A stretch of DNA of 64,000 bases from Phialophora verrucosa. Its lineage: Eukaryota; Ascomycota; Eurotiomycetes; Chaetothyriales; Herpotrichiellaceae. Location: the NCBI GenBank assembly GCA_002099365.1, contig MSED01000001.1, forward strand, positions 434,001-498,000, given 5' to 3'. Position numbers and translations under genes: made by a program. The notes beneath the pieces were generated by a model, which ran no database searches, was not told the origin of the DNA, and saw only the letters and a list, made by a program, of their open reading frames with translations. Shown piece after piece: positions 21,790 to 31,900 of the stretch (the first letter of the stretch is position 1; each line of letters starts with the position of its first letter).

Positions 21790-22301
21790 ACGGGATGGAC
21801 ATGCAACTTTACAGAATGACAGCCACTGAGGAAACCCTTGATCTGACCTGACCATCCATCATACAGTTCATACAGTCTTACTGCCACTGGGACTCCTCAG
21901 AAGCCACCCCCGGCAATCTGTAGAAAACTCTGCGGTCAATGGCCTGGCATGCAGCTCGTGACACAGGAAACCAACAAGATCTGCTCGAATAAATGGTCAT
22001 CAGCGCTATCCCTTTCTGGCCGCGACTAAAGAACCTCGCCTGTTTTTCTCTCGGCCAAGCCATGCTTATGTCATTCGCGTGGAGGCGGCAACCCTCAATC
22101 GCACTCTCCTCACCCACACCTCACCCACACCTCACCCACACTTCAACTCACTCACACCTCACTCGCCTAAGCGTGTAATGTAGCGAGGACGTGGTCGACA
22201 CGGGACACGATGGAGACGGACAGCCCGCCGTGGAACATCTTTTACATGCAGCCAGTATTACAGCCCGGTCACCAGATTTCCCCACCTTTTCCCACGTCGA
22301 C
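21790..22301. promoter_or_regulatory. Upstream region of the Zn2Cys6 regulator
   Basis: 512 bp between the caleosin stop and the regulator start, both genes on the plus strand. It contains a short tandem repeat near 22109 and no credible coding frame. Confidence 0.45.
22109..22141 (+). repeat. Tandem repeat, three exact copies of CTCACCCACAC
   Basis: Three contiguous 11-bp units (22109-22119, 22120-22130, 22131-22141) followed by ~25 bp of decayed CA/CTCAC-rich sequence, about 160 bp upstream of the regulator start codon. It may be a length-variable promoter or 5' UTR element. Confidence 0.75.
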
Positions 22302-24787
22302 ATGTCTCGCCCCCGCGCCTCTCACGCTTGTCGCGAGTGTCGCCGGAAAAAGTTGCGTTGCGATTTGGTGAGGCCATCATGCACACGGTGTGCTTCGTCT
22401 GGTTCGCCGTGTCTCTACAATGGCGGAAGCGCTGGCAGTCGTGACTTTCACTTCGTGCAGACGACCTTCCACGGAAGTCAGGGCCAGGCTTCTGGCGCAG
22501 GCACCCTAGCGTCAACGGAGGAGGTGGCACTTTCGACCGCTAGGTTGCGGACGCTCGAGGAGAAACTGGAGAACCTTACGGCCCAAGTTCAAGCACTGCA
22601 AGGCAGAAACTCAGCACCCTCATCCATTCCCGCTTCCAGCGAACCACCCACTGAGGTGGCCAACGACGTCATGAAGCGAGTACGCACAACTGAGAGCGCT
22701 GCTTCTGTCGAGGCGATGCGAGAAGCCGGAGCCGGCCATCTGTTGGTCCAACCGGGCGGGAGGCTTCGCTATGTCTCGCGCGGGCACTGGGCTGCCTTGT
22801 GCGAAGAAGCGGTCGAGATTGAAATGCTTCTCCGAGGGCAGACGCGTAATGATCTTCCTGACGCCCAGAAACAGACACTGCCCTCCTCCCTCGGCGCTGT
22901 TGCCTCGGCGCCACTTGCTTGGGATAAGTCGCAGCGGGTTTCGTCAAAGTTGCGTCAACCCTCACCCCTCCACACACTGCAGATCCTCGATCGATCTCGG
23001 GCTGATGCCCTATTTGACGCATATATCTCTTGTTTCCACCCCGTAGTGCCGCTGACACACATTCCCACTCTTCGAAGGGACTATGAGCTGGTCTGGGACC
23101 TGCATCGTTCGGGTGGCGCTGCAAATGGCATACAAACTATGCCACTGATCCTAGCAGCGTTCTACGCAGGAGCTGTAGTCTATCATCACCCGTCGCTTTC
23201 AAATACCCGGCCAGACACCGACATCGAGCGGGTTGCCACAGAGATTCGCCACGAGGCGATCACCGCCCTGCACCTTGCAAATTTCCCAAGAGTCCCAACC
23301 GTTGCAGGCTTGGCTGCTCACTTGATCCTGCAAGGTATGTGGATGAGGGATGAGGAGCCCCTCGCCACATCTGGTGATTTTGGCGTGGCAGTCCGTGTGG
23401 CTCAAATGCTAGGCTTACACAAGGATCCGTCCCGCTTCAAGACTACCGTGGATCCAATTCAGGCCGAAATCCAACGGCGCGTTTGGTGGCATGTTTTCCA
23501 CTGTGACGTTCTTGTCGCTGTGGCATCAGGCCTTCCCCCGTTGATTGAAAGGAACTCCTGGGATACTATGATGGTCAGCGACCTCTATGAAGACAGATTC
23601 GGGACCATGGAAGGACTCCAACACGACGAAGAATCCCGGGCACGCTACCTGCAAAGTGCAAGTGGTCCAGATGCATCATTACTAGCATCTCCGCTTGGGA
23701 TTTGGCTGCAAGGCAAAATCCAAGACGCACGTACGTATGTCGTGATGTTTGTGTGTCTCTCATACTGACGATTGGTTGACAGTATTGGTACGCAAGCTGT
23801 TGGACAAAGCTTTCCACGAGGATCAAATGACCATACACGACATGATATCGGCTCGAAATGATCTGGAGCTGCTCAGACGACAGTTGAGAACCCGGTCTCA
23901 GCTGATCCCGATAAACAGCTCCGATAATACCTACGAAAACAACCCCCAATTCAATATGTGGGCCAAAGTGCTGCTCACCACGCTAGGTGATAAGAATTGG
24001 TGGTTTCTTCACACTCCTCTCCTCCATCGTTCCATCACTCAGGCCTGGCAGAGTTTGATTCCAAAGTAAGCTTACGTCCTTGTCCAATTCCTATCCGCGG
24101 TAAATCAGAAACTCTGACAGAACTATGTGATTCAGCCTTCAGCTGTATTGTTGTGCCTTCCTTGAGCAATATATCATCCTCTGCTGCGCTCAAGATTTCA
24201 TCCGTTTTCATTGGTCGTGGCCCGGTAATCATCAACCGCTGCACGCTCTCATGTTAGTGTTGAAGGAAGTTGAACGCAATCCGGCCGGCGCTGAGGTGGA
24301 GATCTCTTGCACGGTAATCGACCAGACCATGGCGCTCTGTGCGCCTGAAGGCGGCATAACAGCAAGCGGTAACGGGGCCATGATGCAGCGTCCGCTCACT
24401 GACGGCGGCGCTGAGGCATGGGATTTGATACGCCGATTGCGCGCCAGGGTGTGGACGAAGATTGGCCGTGACCCTGATGTCATTCTAACGAGGGACGATG
24501 TGGAATCGATTGTGGCACAAAAACTGCAAGCCTTCAAAGCGTCTGGCGGCGTACTGGATCTGCGAACACCTCTTCCAAACGACGTGACTGGCCAATTTGA
24601 GCAACCTGCTGCCCAATCCATCACTTCTCCCCAGCCGGGCACTTCCTTTTTCGCAAGCCCTCTGCCTGGGCTAGCAGTCGACCCTGGCCAATTCGACCAC
24701 TATACCTTTGGCCTCGGCGGCGGCAGGCCAACTCCGAACATAAATTGGGAGGACTGGGACCGAGTATTCAATACTGGTTTCGACTGA
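22302..24787 (+). CDS. Zn2Cys6 fungal-specific transcription factor, three exons
   Basis: Exons 22302-23730, 23783-24065 and 24136-24787, with introns of 52 and 70 bp, give 787 residues. The binuclear zinc cluster is complete and N-terminal: Cys10-x2-Cys13-x6-Cys20-x6-Cys27-x2-Cys30-x6-Cys37, with basic RRKKLRC between. A leucine-rich coiled coil (ARLRTLEEKLENLTAQVQAL) follows at ~85-105 and could mediate dimerisation. The fungal_trans domain covers ~220-560 (DALFDAYISCFHPVVPLTHIP; GIAVRVAQMLGLHKDPSRF-like core; RRVWWHVF). Exon 3 restores HWSWPGNHQPLHALM, which supports the second splice site. The tail ends in an acidic/aromatic WEDWDRVFN patch typical of activation regions. The ATG is the first in an open frame that otherwise starts at GTG. 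Targets may include the nearby monooxygenase or transporter, but that is conjecture. Confidence 0.9.
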
Positions 24788-25270
24788 TATAGATGGAGTT
24801 CGGCCTGGATATAATGCAAGCCTTGTGGAAAAGATCGTCTGGACTCATGGCGAGACGGACACCGAGCCCTAGCCGGTCGCAGGATGGCCTAAGAGCCGAG
24901 CCCCTTCTGTCACCGTGCGATTGGGCAAGGTCACATGTGGAGCCGACCTCTAATCGACTGTTTGTCGTGCCCTGACAACGACTCCGCCCCGCTGCCAGCT
25001 ATAGCGCTCCCATCAAGTCTTCGTTTGGTTAATCATACAAGGTTGGAGTCAACTACGACAGCTCGACAACTTTGTCAAGTCGGACGCAATATTGGACATT
25101 CTCAAGCTGTGTTAGGTCATGTGTCATCCTGTCAACTTTGTGGGCCTTCCTCATGTCACTGTGATGATTTGGTACGACCTGGGACACGGCGGAGAGCTAC
25201 TCCAGAACCCACACCCTACATACGTTGTGGAATCACATGCTGAACGTCCGGATTCTTCGCCTTCAGCATC

Positions 25271-25596
25271 TCAGCGCCGCTTGATTTTCAAACCAGGGGA
25301 CCGTACCGTACGTGGGGCGGAACGCTTGGACCCTAGGTGCGAGGGCACAGTACGCTCCTCTGGCATCATCTCTCCGAGACAGATGTCGCCGCAGTCCCAG
25401 AGTCTCTCGTGATCGTTCCTGAGCAGGACGACGTCCCTTACAGAGAAAGTCGATGCGGCGTGTTTGACGGTTGCTTTGATGATCTCGTGGCCCCGGGCGT
25501 CCGGAATGGGAGGATGTGCAGTACATGCTTGTCAAAGCATAGAAGAGAGGGCGATGCTGCGAGGAGGAAGTCGGCCAACGCTTTGTTGACTGACAT
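25271..25596 (-). pseudogene. Possible frameshifted coding relic, function unknown
   Basis: Two adjacent minus-strand frames look protein-like. The first starts at the ATG 25596-25594 (MSVNKALADFLLAA...) and stops at 25438. The second, offset by one base, is open from ~25531 to a TGA at 25271-25273 and includes GHEIIKATVKHAAS and RDVVLLRNDHERLW. Both have strong C/G preference at third positions over their non-overlapping parts, and a one-base insertion near 25480 would merge them. A GT-AAGG donor-like site at ~25441 offers an alternative explanation as an exon of an unrecognised gene. I recognise no family and cannot exclude chance. Confidence 0.2.
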
Positions 25597-25736
25597 TTCG
25601 TTGACGGTTGCTTGGATGGTTGAGCGGCACGCGGAGCTTAAGCGGACTGCACGTATCTGATCTGATGCTCTCTACGCTCTCCCTTCGTCCTCGCGGAGTA
25701 CGTGGATACATACTTGGACTCTGAGACTAGATGTCC

Positions 25737-25754
25737 TGTGTGTGTGTGTGTGTG
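25737..25754. repeat. Short (TG)9 microsatellite
   Basis: About nine TG dinucleotides in the 3' flank between the regulator and the monooxygenase. Confidence 0.7.
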
Positions 25755-25923
25755 ACATGGATCCGACCTAGGCGCGGATGATGGTGCCTCAAGCTACGTA
25801 CATGCAAACTTGATCCAGAAGAATCTGTAACGATCACCTCGATTTCTAGATCTACTCTACTCTACCTCTGTCATAACTTGCGCGTCTCGCTGTCGCGGCC
25901 CTCACTTGGCCCGTCTCTGTCTC

Positions 25924-27189
25924 TCACGCGGTGGCCGCCTTGGCCGCCTCATGCTCAATGTCATACAGGAAGAAGAAATCGTTATACTCTTTGGAAAACG
26001 TCTTGGCCGTCGGTCCGGGGATCTCCCCCGGGTAATAGCGCTTGACCTCGGCGATCATCTTGTCCGGCGGGCCCATCATCTTGTTGGACATGACCTGCAC
26101 GGCGCTGACTCGCGGGAGCCGTAGGCGGTCGAACAGCTGCAGCTTCGACGGCACGTCCTCGGCCGCGGGGTCCACGTCGGCGAACAGCACCTGCAGGGCC
26201 GCCGCGTCTTCAAGGGCCATGGACGCGCCCTGGCCGTGCGTCGGCAGCATCAGGTGCGCGGCGTCGCCGACCAGCACGGCGCGGCCTTTGGCGAAGCGCT
26301 CGACCGGATCGCGCCACATCTGCGTGTAGACCTTGATGTCCGTGGCGTGCTCGCACACGGCCTGCACGGCCGGGTGGAAGTCCTTGGCGCCGGCCAGGAA
26401 GTCGTCTACGTTGGCGGGCGAGTCCCACCCCACGAGGCCCTTCTCCGTCGGCTTGGTCGGGTGCATGAGCGCGACGTAGAGCAGGTCCCCGCCGCGACAG
26501 GGGTACGTGTTGATCAGGAGGCCCGGGCGGCCGACTTCGGCCTTGTAGAAGGTCGTGAACCCGGGCGGCCGGTCCTTGTAGAACTGCCCGGCGTCGGGGT
26601 GGGCGAGGATCCTGTCCATGGGCTGCAGGAAGCGGTACATCGACATGGGGGACTTGTTGACGGGACACGGCCGACCCAGGACTTTGGCGATGAGTTCGCT
26701 GTGCGCGCCGTCCGCGATCACGACGAGGTCCTTGGTGACGGTCTCGCCGGTCGCAAGGGTGATGGTCCCGCTGTCGACGTCCACGTCCGTGATCTCCACG
26801 CCCAGGTTGATTTCGGGGGCCGGGTCCTGCGCGGCCACCAGCGCCCTCAGCCCTGCGTGAAGGTCGGCCCGGTGGAAGAGCAGCCAGCGATCACCGTACT
26901 TGGCCTTGATGTCGGTGAAGAACTCCTCCGAGTCCAGGACGAGCGTGTCGCCCCTCATCCGGCGCATCTGGCTGTAATCCAGGGCGCCGGCGGCGTCGAA
27001 ATCGAAGTGCCATTTCGAGAGGATCCTCGTGCCGTTGGGCCCGATGATGATCGCCGCGCCCGTCTCGTTGCGGAATTTCGACTTCTCGTACAGACTGACG
27101 GCGTGGCCGGCACGGGCGAGGGCGATGGCAGCGCCGAGCCCAGCGATGCCGGCTCCGATGATGCCAACTTCCAATTGGCGGGATGGCAT
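25924..27189 (-). CDS. FAD-dependent monooxygenase (salicylate-hydroxylase-like)
   Basis: A single-exon, 421-residue group A flavoprotein monooxygenase. The FAD ADP-binding Rossmann motif VGIIGAGIAGLGAAIALARAG is at ~8-28, ending in the acidic LYEKS strand. The DG motif appears as DLVVIADGAHS (~155-165), and the second FAD motif as VLVGDAAHLMLPTHGQGASM (~303-322). This layout fits enzymes that hydroxylate aromatic rings, such as salicylate or 6-hydroxynicotinate hydroxylases, and related tailoring oxygenases of secondary metabolism. No signal peptide is visible. Third positions are nearly all G/C, making the gene richer in GC than most neighbours and opening a 345-codon antisense frame. It faces the Zn2Cys6 regulator across ~1.1 kb and is divergent from the small membrane protein. 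Confidence 0.92.
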   Translation of the reverse strand: MPSRQLEVGIIGAGIAGLGAAIALARAGHAVSLYEKSKFRNETGAAIIIGPNGTRILSKWHFDFDAAGALDYSQMRRMRGDTLVLDSEEFFTDIKAKYGDRWLLFHRADLHAGLRALVAAQDPAPEINLGVEITDVDVDSGTITLATGETVTKDLVVIADGAHSELIAKVLGRPCPVNKSPMSMYRFLQPMDRILAHPDAGQFYKDRPPGFTTFYKAEVGRPGLLINTYPCRGGDLLYVALMHPTKPTEKGLVGWDSPANVDDFLAGAKDFHPAVQAVCEHATDIKVYTQMWRDPVERFAKGRAVLVGDAAHLMLPTHGQGASMALEDAAALQVLFADVDPAAEDVPSKLQLFDRLRLPRVSAVQVMSNKMMGPPDKMIAEVKRYYPGEIPGPTAKTFSKEYNDFFFLYDIEHEAAKAATA

Positions 27190-27944
27190 GGTCTACCGGA
27201 GCGTGGAGTGTGTGGAGCGAGACTGAGGCGATCCAAAGGTACCAAGTACAGAGTACGGTGCTGTGATGAGTAATTGATTGAGGCTCAAGAGTCAGTCAGC
27301 GGCTGATCGTGATATTATACATACTCTGTCCTCTGTACCTCATACTTGACCGCGAGACTTGCACGGAGCTTCCCACAGGACATATTCTCCGACCGGTACT
27401 CGGTACAGTAAGACGAAAAGGAGAGCTGTTCCAATTCGGCATTCCGTTTTCTGCAGGATCTTTGTTCGGTCCGTTGCATCTCAGAGCCACGGCGATACTC
27501 CATACGTACGTGAGTATGTGCCTGGTCTCAGCGTTCCCAGGCACGCCTAAGCACAGCCGGAAGGAGCCCTAGGCGCGCCTATGCTAGTTAAAGGACCGGT
27601 TGGGTTAGCGGCGGACGTCCAAGCAACTAGAGCCAGAGCCAGTTGTTTACTTACATCCGTCACCCGGAGAAATGGGGTTTCGAACTGATGCTCCGTGACT
27701 CCCTGCTGTGTGACTCTCTCGTACGAGTACCGCAGCTCATCCTCTGACTCTCCAAGGTCTCAACTCTATTGATCCTCTGTTTCCTGTACAGTAGTCAAGA
27801 ATCTGGTTGCAATCCTCGCGTCAACGCAGCCAGGCAGTATTCATCCGTGCGGTCACCTCGTCTTCCTTTGTGTTGGACCACCCCCTAACTTCAACACGAG
27901 AAAACACCATCAGTCGAACACACCAGCATTAAGACCGCACCACA

Positions 27945-28016
<72 letters not shown>

Positions 28017-28037
28017 CCGAAAAGATAAAACGCCACA
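27190..28037. promoter_or_regulatory. Divergent upstream region of the monooxygenase and the small membrane protein
   Basis: 848 bp between two start codons. It contains several short self-complementary patches (for example AGGCGCGCCT near 27570 and repeated GTAC-centred words near 27240 and 27400) and the long AC tract at its right end. No coding frame is convincing. Confidence 0.45.
27947..28015. repeat. (AC)n microsatellite, ~69 bp
   Basis: An uninterrupted AC dinucleotide tract of about 34 units, ending 22 bp before the start codon of the small membrane protein gene, so most likely within its 5' UTR or core promoter. Confidence 0.97.
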
Positions 28038-28499
28038 ATGTCCTCCCCCTCATCCTCACCCTCGCTGTCCCTCTCCTCCGCCGTCCTCCCCTCCCGCATC
28101 CTCCTCTCCGTGCTGGGCCTCGCCTCCGCCGCGGGCGGCTACCTCGCCGACTGGAATGAAACCCACGTCTTCAACCCGCGCTGGACCGCCCACGCCAAGT
28201 TCCACAACGGTCAGACCATGTCGACGGGCCTGGGCCTCGGCCTGCTCACATGGTACTACACCTGGCGCGGGAACAATTCAGGCACGCCCTCTGGCCTGCT
28301 GGACAATCTGCTCACCGCGAGCCTGCTGAGCAGTCTGTACTGGGCCACGCAGCTGAGCGCCATCATGTACCCGGGCACCAAGTGGGTGGATGACGAGTTC
28401 AAGGAGAGCCATGGCGAGCCGCAGAAGAGAGGCGCCCCGGTCTTGTTGGGCTTGAGCTGGGCCGCGTTTGGCCTGGGCTGGTATCGGCTTACCAAGTGA
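28038..28499 (+). CDS. Small integral membrane protein (DUF6640-like)
   Basis: A single-exon protein of 153 residues starting at ATG 28038 (context CCACAATGTC). After a Ser-rich leader it has a hydrophobic helix (ILLSVLGLASAAGGYLA), a conserved-looking HAKFHNGQTM segment, then hydrophobic stretches around LGLGLLTWYYTW, LLTASLLSSLYWATQLSAIMYPG and VLLGLSWAAFGLGWY: about four membrane segments. The pattern recalls fungal acetyltransferase-annotated or DUF6640 membrane proteins, which lack a known activity. The assignment is from memory of the family and should be treated as tentative. A 69-bp AC repeat sits just upstream. It is convergent with the ABC transporter gene. Confidence 0.75.
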   Translation: MSSPSSSPSLSLSSAVLPSRILLSVLGLASAAGGYLADWNETHVFNPRWTAHAKFHNGQTMSTGLGLGLLTWYYTWRGNNSGTPSGLLDNLLTASLLSSLYWATQLSAIMYPGTKWVDDEFKESHGEPQKRGAPVLLGLSWAAFGLGWYRLTK

Positions 28500-28931
28500 G
28501 CGGACTGTAATGGGAAGATATCACCCGCTCCAAGTAGCTGATCAAATGTATCACGCGCGGCATGGGAAATCGCGGGAGAAGGATTTCTCTCATTTCTCTT
28601 TGTCAAACACCTCATCACCTACCCCGGTTTCCCAACACCCGAGACTACATCTGTCTGTCCCGTGCGGACTGCAGGGGCACACATTCAATCCAGTCCCATC
28701 CAGGCCCATCCAATTCGATCCATTCAGTCAGATCCCTAGACCACCAACGCCCGGAGTCCACAGTATTAAAACGTTGAAATCTAAGCCCGATGCCTCCGCC
28801 CCCGCCCAAAGCATGGCCCAAATACTCCCATATGTAGCACAGTCTCGAAACTTGGCCCGTTCTCGCCCTCCCGCAATGCAAATTCTTGCTATATACATAC
28901 TGAAATCCACCGGTGGCTTTGTTTTTGGTAG
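28500..28931. other. Convergent intergenic region
   Basis: 432 bp between the stop codons of the small membrane protein and the ABC transporter. It contains a run of short CCCATCC/CCAATTCGATCC-like words near 28690-28730 and nothing with coding character. Confidence 0.45.
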
Positions 28932-31900
28932 TTAATAAGCCTTGTTGTTCTCGGCCTCCCGTCCCATTGGCGTCGGCTCAGCATGTCGGGCAAACATCCT
29001 CCTCAGGCCCGTGACTAGAAGATCCACGACCCTGGCAGGGCCTTTTGCCAGGTTCGACAGGCTGACTCGCCGGACGCGGAACAGGTAGTATAGCGTGATG
29101 CAGGCGAAGATCTGGCTGAAAGTTAGGGCTTGGGCGTCCTGGCTGGCTGGCTAAACAACGAAGTAGGAGACGCGGGAAAGAAAACAAAAAGTCGAGTCAA
29201 CCCAACACTGGGCATACAAGACAACACACTCACATTGAAGATGATGTACGCAAAGCCGATCCCAAAGTTACGCCACCGCTCACTCGCGTAGATGTTGCTC
29301 GCCGCGAGGAACTGATCCGCCGACGTGAGCGGGCAGTACTGGCATTGAGCGGTCGCGTTCGGGTTGTACAATTGGCCCGGAGCCCCGCCTTGGAGATACC
29401 GCGCGAGGTACTCGCCACAGGTCTGGCCCGAGGGCGGGTTGAAGTTGGCCAGCTCGTTGTCTGCGCAGTGGACCATCCGCCCACGCAGGCCGGTCGCCGC
29501 CCACGCGCTGATCAGGTATGTCATGGGGGAGACGCGGTCTGGGAACGAAGCGTCAGTATCATTGCACGTCGAGGGTTGGCCTAGCGGCTTGAACTCACAC
29601 ATGAAGATCCAAAACCCAGGTAGTGCCGTCGGGGACTGCAGGACGCCGTTGAACGTGAGCATCATGCTGAAGAGCAGGGTCGCGATGTTGCCGGCCGTTT
29701 CGGCGTCGGGCATCGCCGCGATGATCATGTGTGCAAAGGTCGAGGTGAAGACCAGGAATTGGATGACGAGCAGCAGCATCAGGCCCCTGGTCTCGTTGTC
29801 TTGGTTCTTGCCGAAGATGGCGAAATACCAGGAGATCCACATCAGGATGGCCAGGACGATTTGGTACGGGATCTCGACGCAGATGTTGGCGACGAGGAAT
29901 GCCACCCACGAGTACGCTTTCGAGGGCCGTTCGCGGACTTCGTACAGAGAGCGTTGGATCACGAAGCGGGGCATGATCTGCTGGACGAGTGTAGAGAAGA
30001 TCCTGTCGTCGTCAGCAAGGCTCGTTCAATGTAGATGATTAGACTTACGTGACCAGCATGAAGATGCCGAAGATGGTGTTCTGCAGCCCGGCCGAGGTGG
30101 TATTCTGCTTATAGAACGAGAAGCCGATGAACAATGCGGACATGATGCCCAGGAGAAATCTGACTTGGTGTTAGCAACCTCTTGTCGGTAGTAGAAGCGG
30201 AACCACGCCCTCACTTTCCACTGATATACGACGGCGTTCTCCAGTACTGCTGGAATACTCTCTGGGTGACATAGTAGATCTGCGAGGTCAAGGGCATGGC
30301 AAACTGTGATGTGTTGGAACTTTCCGCCACTGGCTCTGATCTCTTCGCTTCGTGGATCCGGTCCAGCTCTGCCTGCACCTCTTTGGCTTCTGGCGATGTC
30401 TTCCAGACCTCACTCCAGTCGCGATCCGCTTTCTTGCCGCAAATGTCGAGCATGTACTCGGCTGGGTTGGCTTCATCGGGACACGGAGGAGCGCCCTTCA
30501 TCTCGAAATAATCAAGGAGGTTTCTTGAGTTCTGGCCGATGTCGCCAAAGTATATGGTCTTACCTCCTCTCATCAGAAAGAGCAATCGGTCAAATGACTG
30601 GAAGAGTATGGCCGACGGTTGGTGAATGGTACACAGAATTGCTTGGCCGGAGTCAGCCAGTTTGCGGAGGAATGCGACGATAGACCATGAGCTCTGAGAG
30701 TCAAGGCCCGAAGTCGGCTCGTCGAGGAAGATGAGAAGTGCCGGTTTTGCCGCGAGTTCAACGCCAATGGTCAGCAACTTGCGCTGTTCAACGTTGAGGC
30801 CTTCGCCAGGATTGCCAACTATAGCTTCAGCAAAATCTTCCATGCTGAGCATTTTAATAACTTCTTCGACAAACTCGTCCTTTTCTTGCCGGGACACTGA
30901 GTTCGGCTGGCGGAGGTAAGCTGAGAAGCGAAGTGCCTCTCTAACAGTCGTCGTCTCCAGATGGAGATCTTGTTGCTGTACGTAGCCAGTCTTGCGCTGG
31001 AAAGATGGATCAAGAGGCTTGCCGTTCACCAACTGTGATGGAGTTCAGACAAGGATTTTACGACAGCGATTCCGGTTGGGAAAGGAGGGATATGGCTTAC
31101 CATGTCACCCGTTAAGACACCAATGTTCGTTCTCTGCGCCAGTGCGTCGAGCAGAGTAGTCTTGCCGGCACCTGATGTTCCCATCAAAGCCGTCAGTGTG
31201 CCTGGTTTGACCCATCCAGAAATGCCGTCAAGTAGTCTCCGAGGTTCGCCCTTGATTTTGATGTCAAGAGTCACATCGCGCCATGTAAAGATGTCCTTCT
31301 GTGCAGGCAGCGCCGTGACTTCTTCATCCTGCTTCTCATCCACTGGGCCGTCTGAGCTGATGCCCTTTTCGTTCGTTTGCACTCGCTCTTCGTCTTTCTT
31401 GCCTCTCTGCAGATATGCTGGAACATGGCCCCGTCGGAAAACCAAAAATTCAGCCGTGGAAGTTGTGTCGGAGTTGATCTCGCTAGCTACGAAATAGATC
31501 GCGAAGAAGAAGATCATAAAGGCAAAGAGGAAGCCAAGGTTGCGCCAAATGTGGCTGTAGGAGTACCCATAGGAAGAGTTAACCCAGCGGTCGCCTGAGA
31601 CAGTACTTTGACCCGCCACCGCTCCAGCAACAGCACATTGGAAGCTATTACCAGAGCCGTAAGGTGGCACCAAGCTCGTCGGAGCACAAGGAAATTCGCG
31701 CCCATGGACTTCGTTGACCAAAAGCGCCTCGAACGCGTACGCGATTGGATTGATCCAGGAGGACCATTTGAACCAAGGATGCATATACGACCGCTGTATT
31801 GTGAACCCAGTGTAGATGACAATCCAAAGCACCATCACGCCGGCGATTGCGAGAGCGGCCGAGATGGTCTTGGTGATCGCTGCTGTGGTCCGAAAGATTG

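Larger units (their letters stand above)
24788..25923. other. Intergenic region with possible broken coding relic
   Basis: 1136 bp between two convergent genes, unusually long for convergent neighbours here. Most of it shows no structure, apart from a (TG)9 tract near 25737 and two overlapping, GC3-biased minus-strand frames described as a separate entry. Confidence 0.4.

Noticed and set aside
26236..27273. 345-codon plus-strand open frame opposite the FAD monooxygenase
   Set aside because: It is a shadow created by the extreme G/C bias at third positions of the real gene; composition is Val/Gly/Arg-rich without domains.
27640..27720. tRNA-like T-loop word (GTTTCGAAC) near 27680
   Set aside because: The flanking bases do not pair into a T-stem and no anticodon or D-arm could be arranged on either strand.
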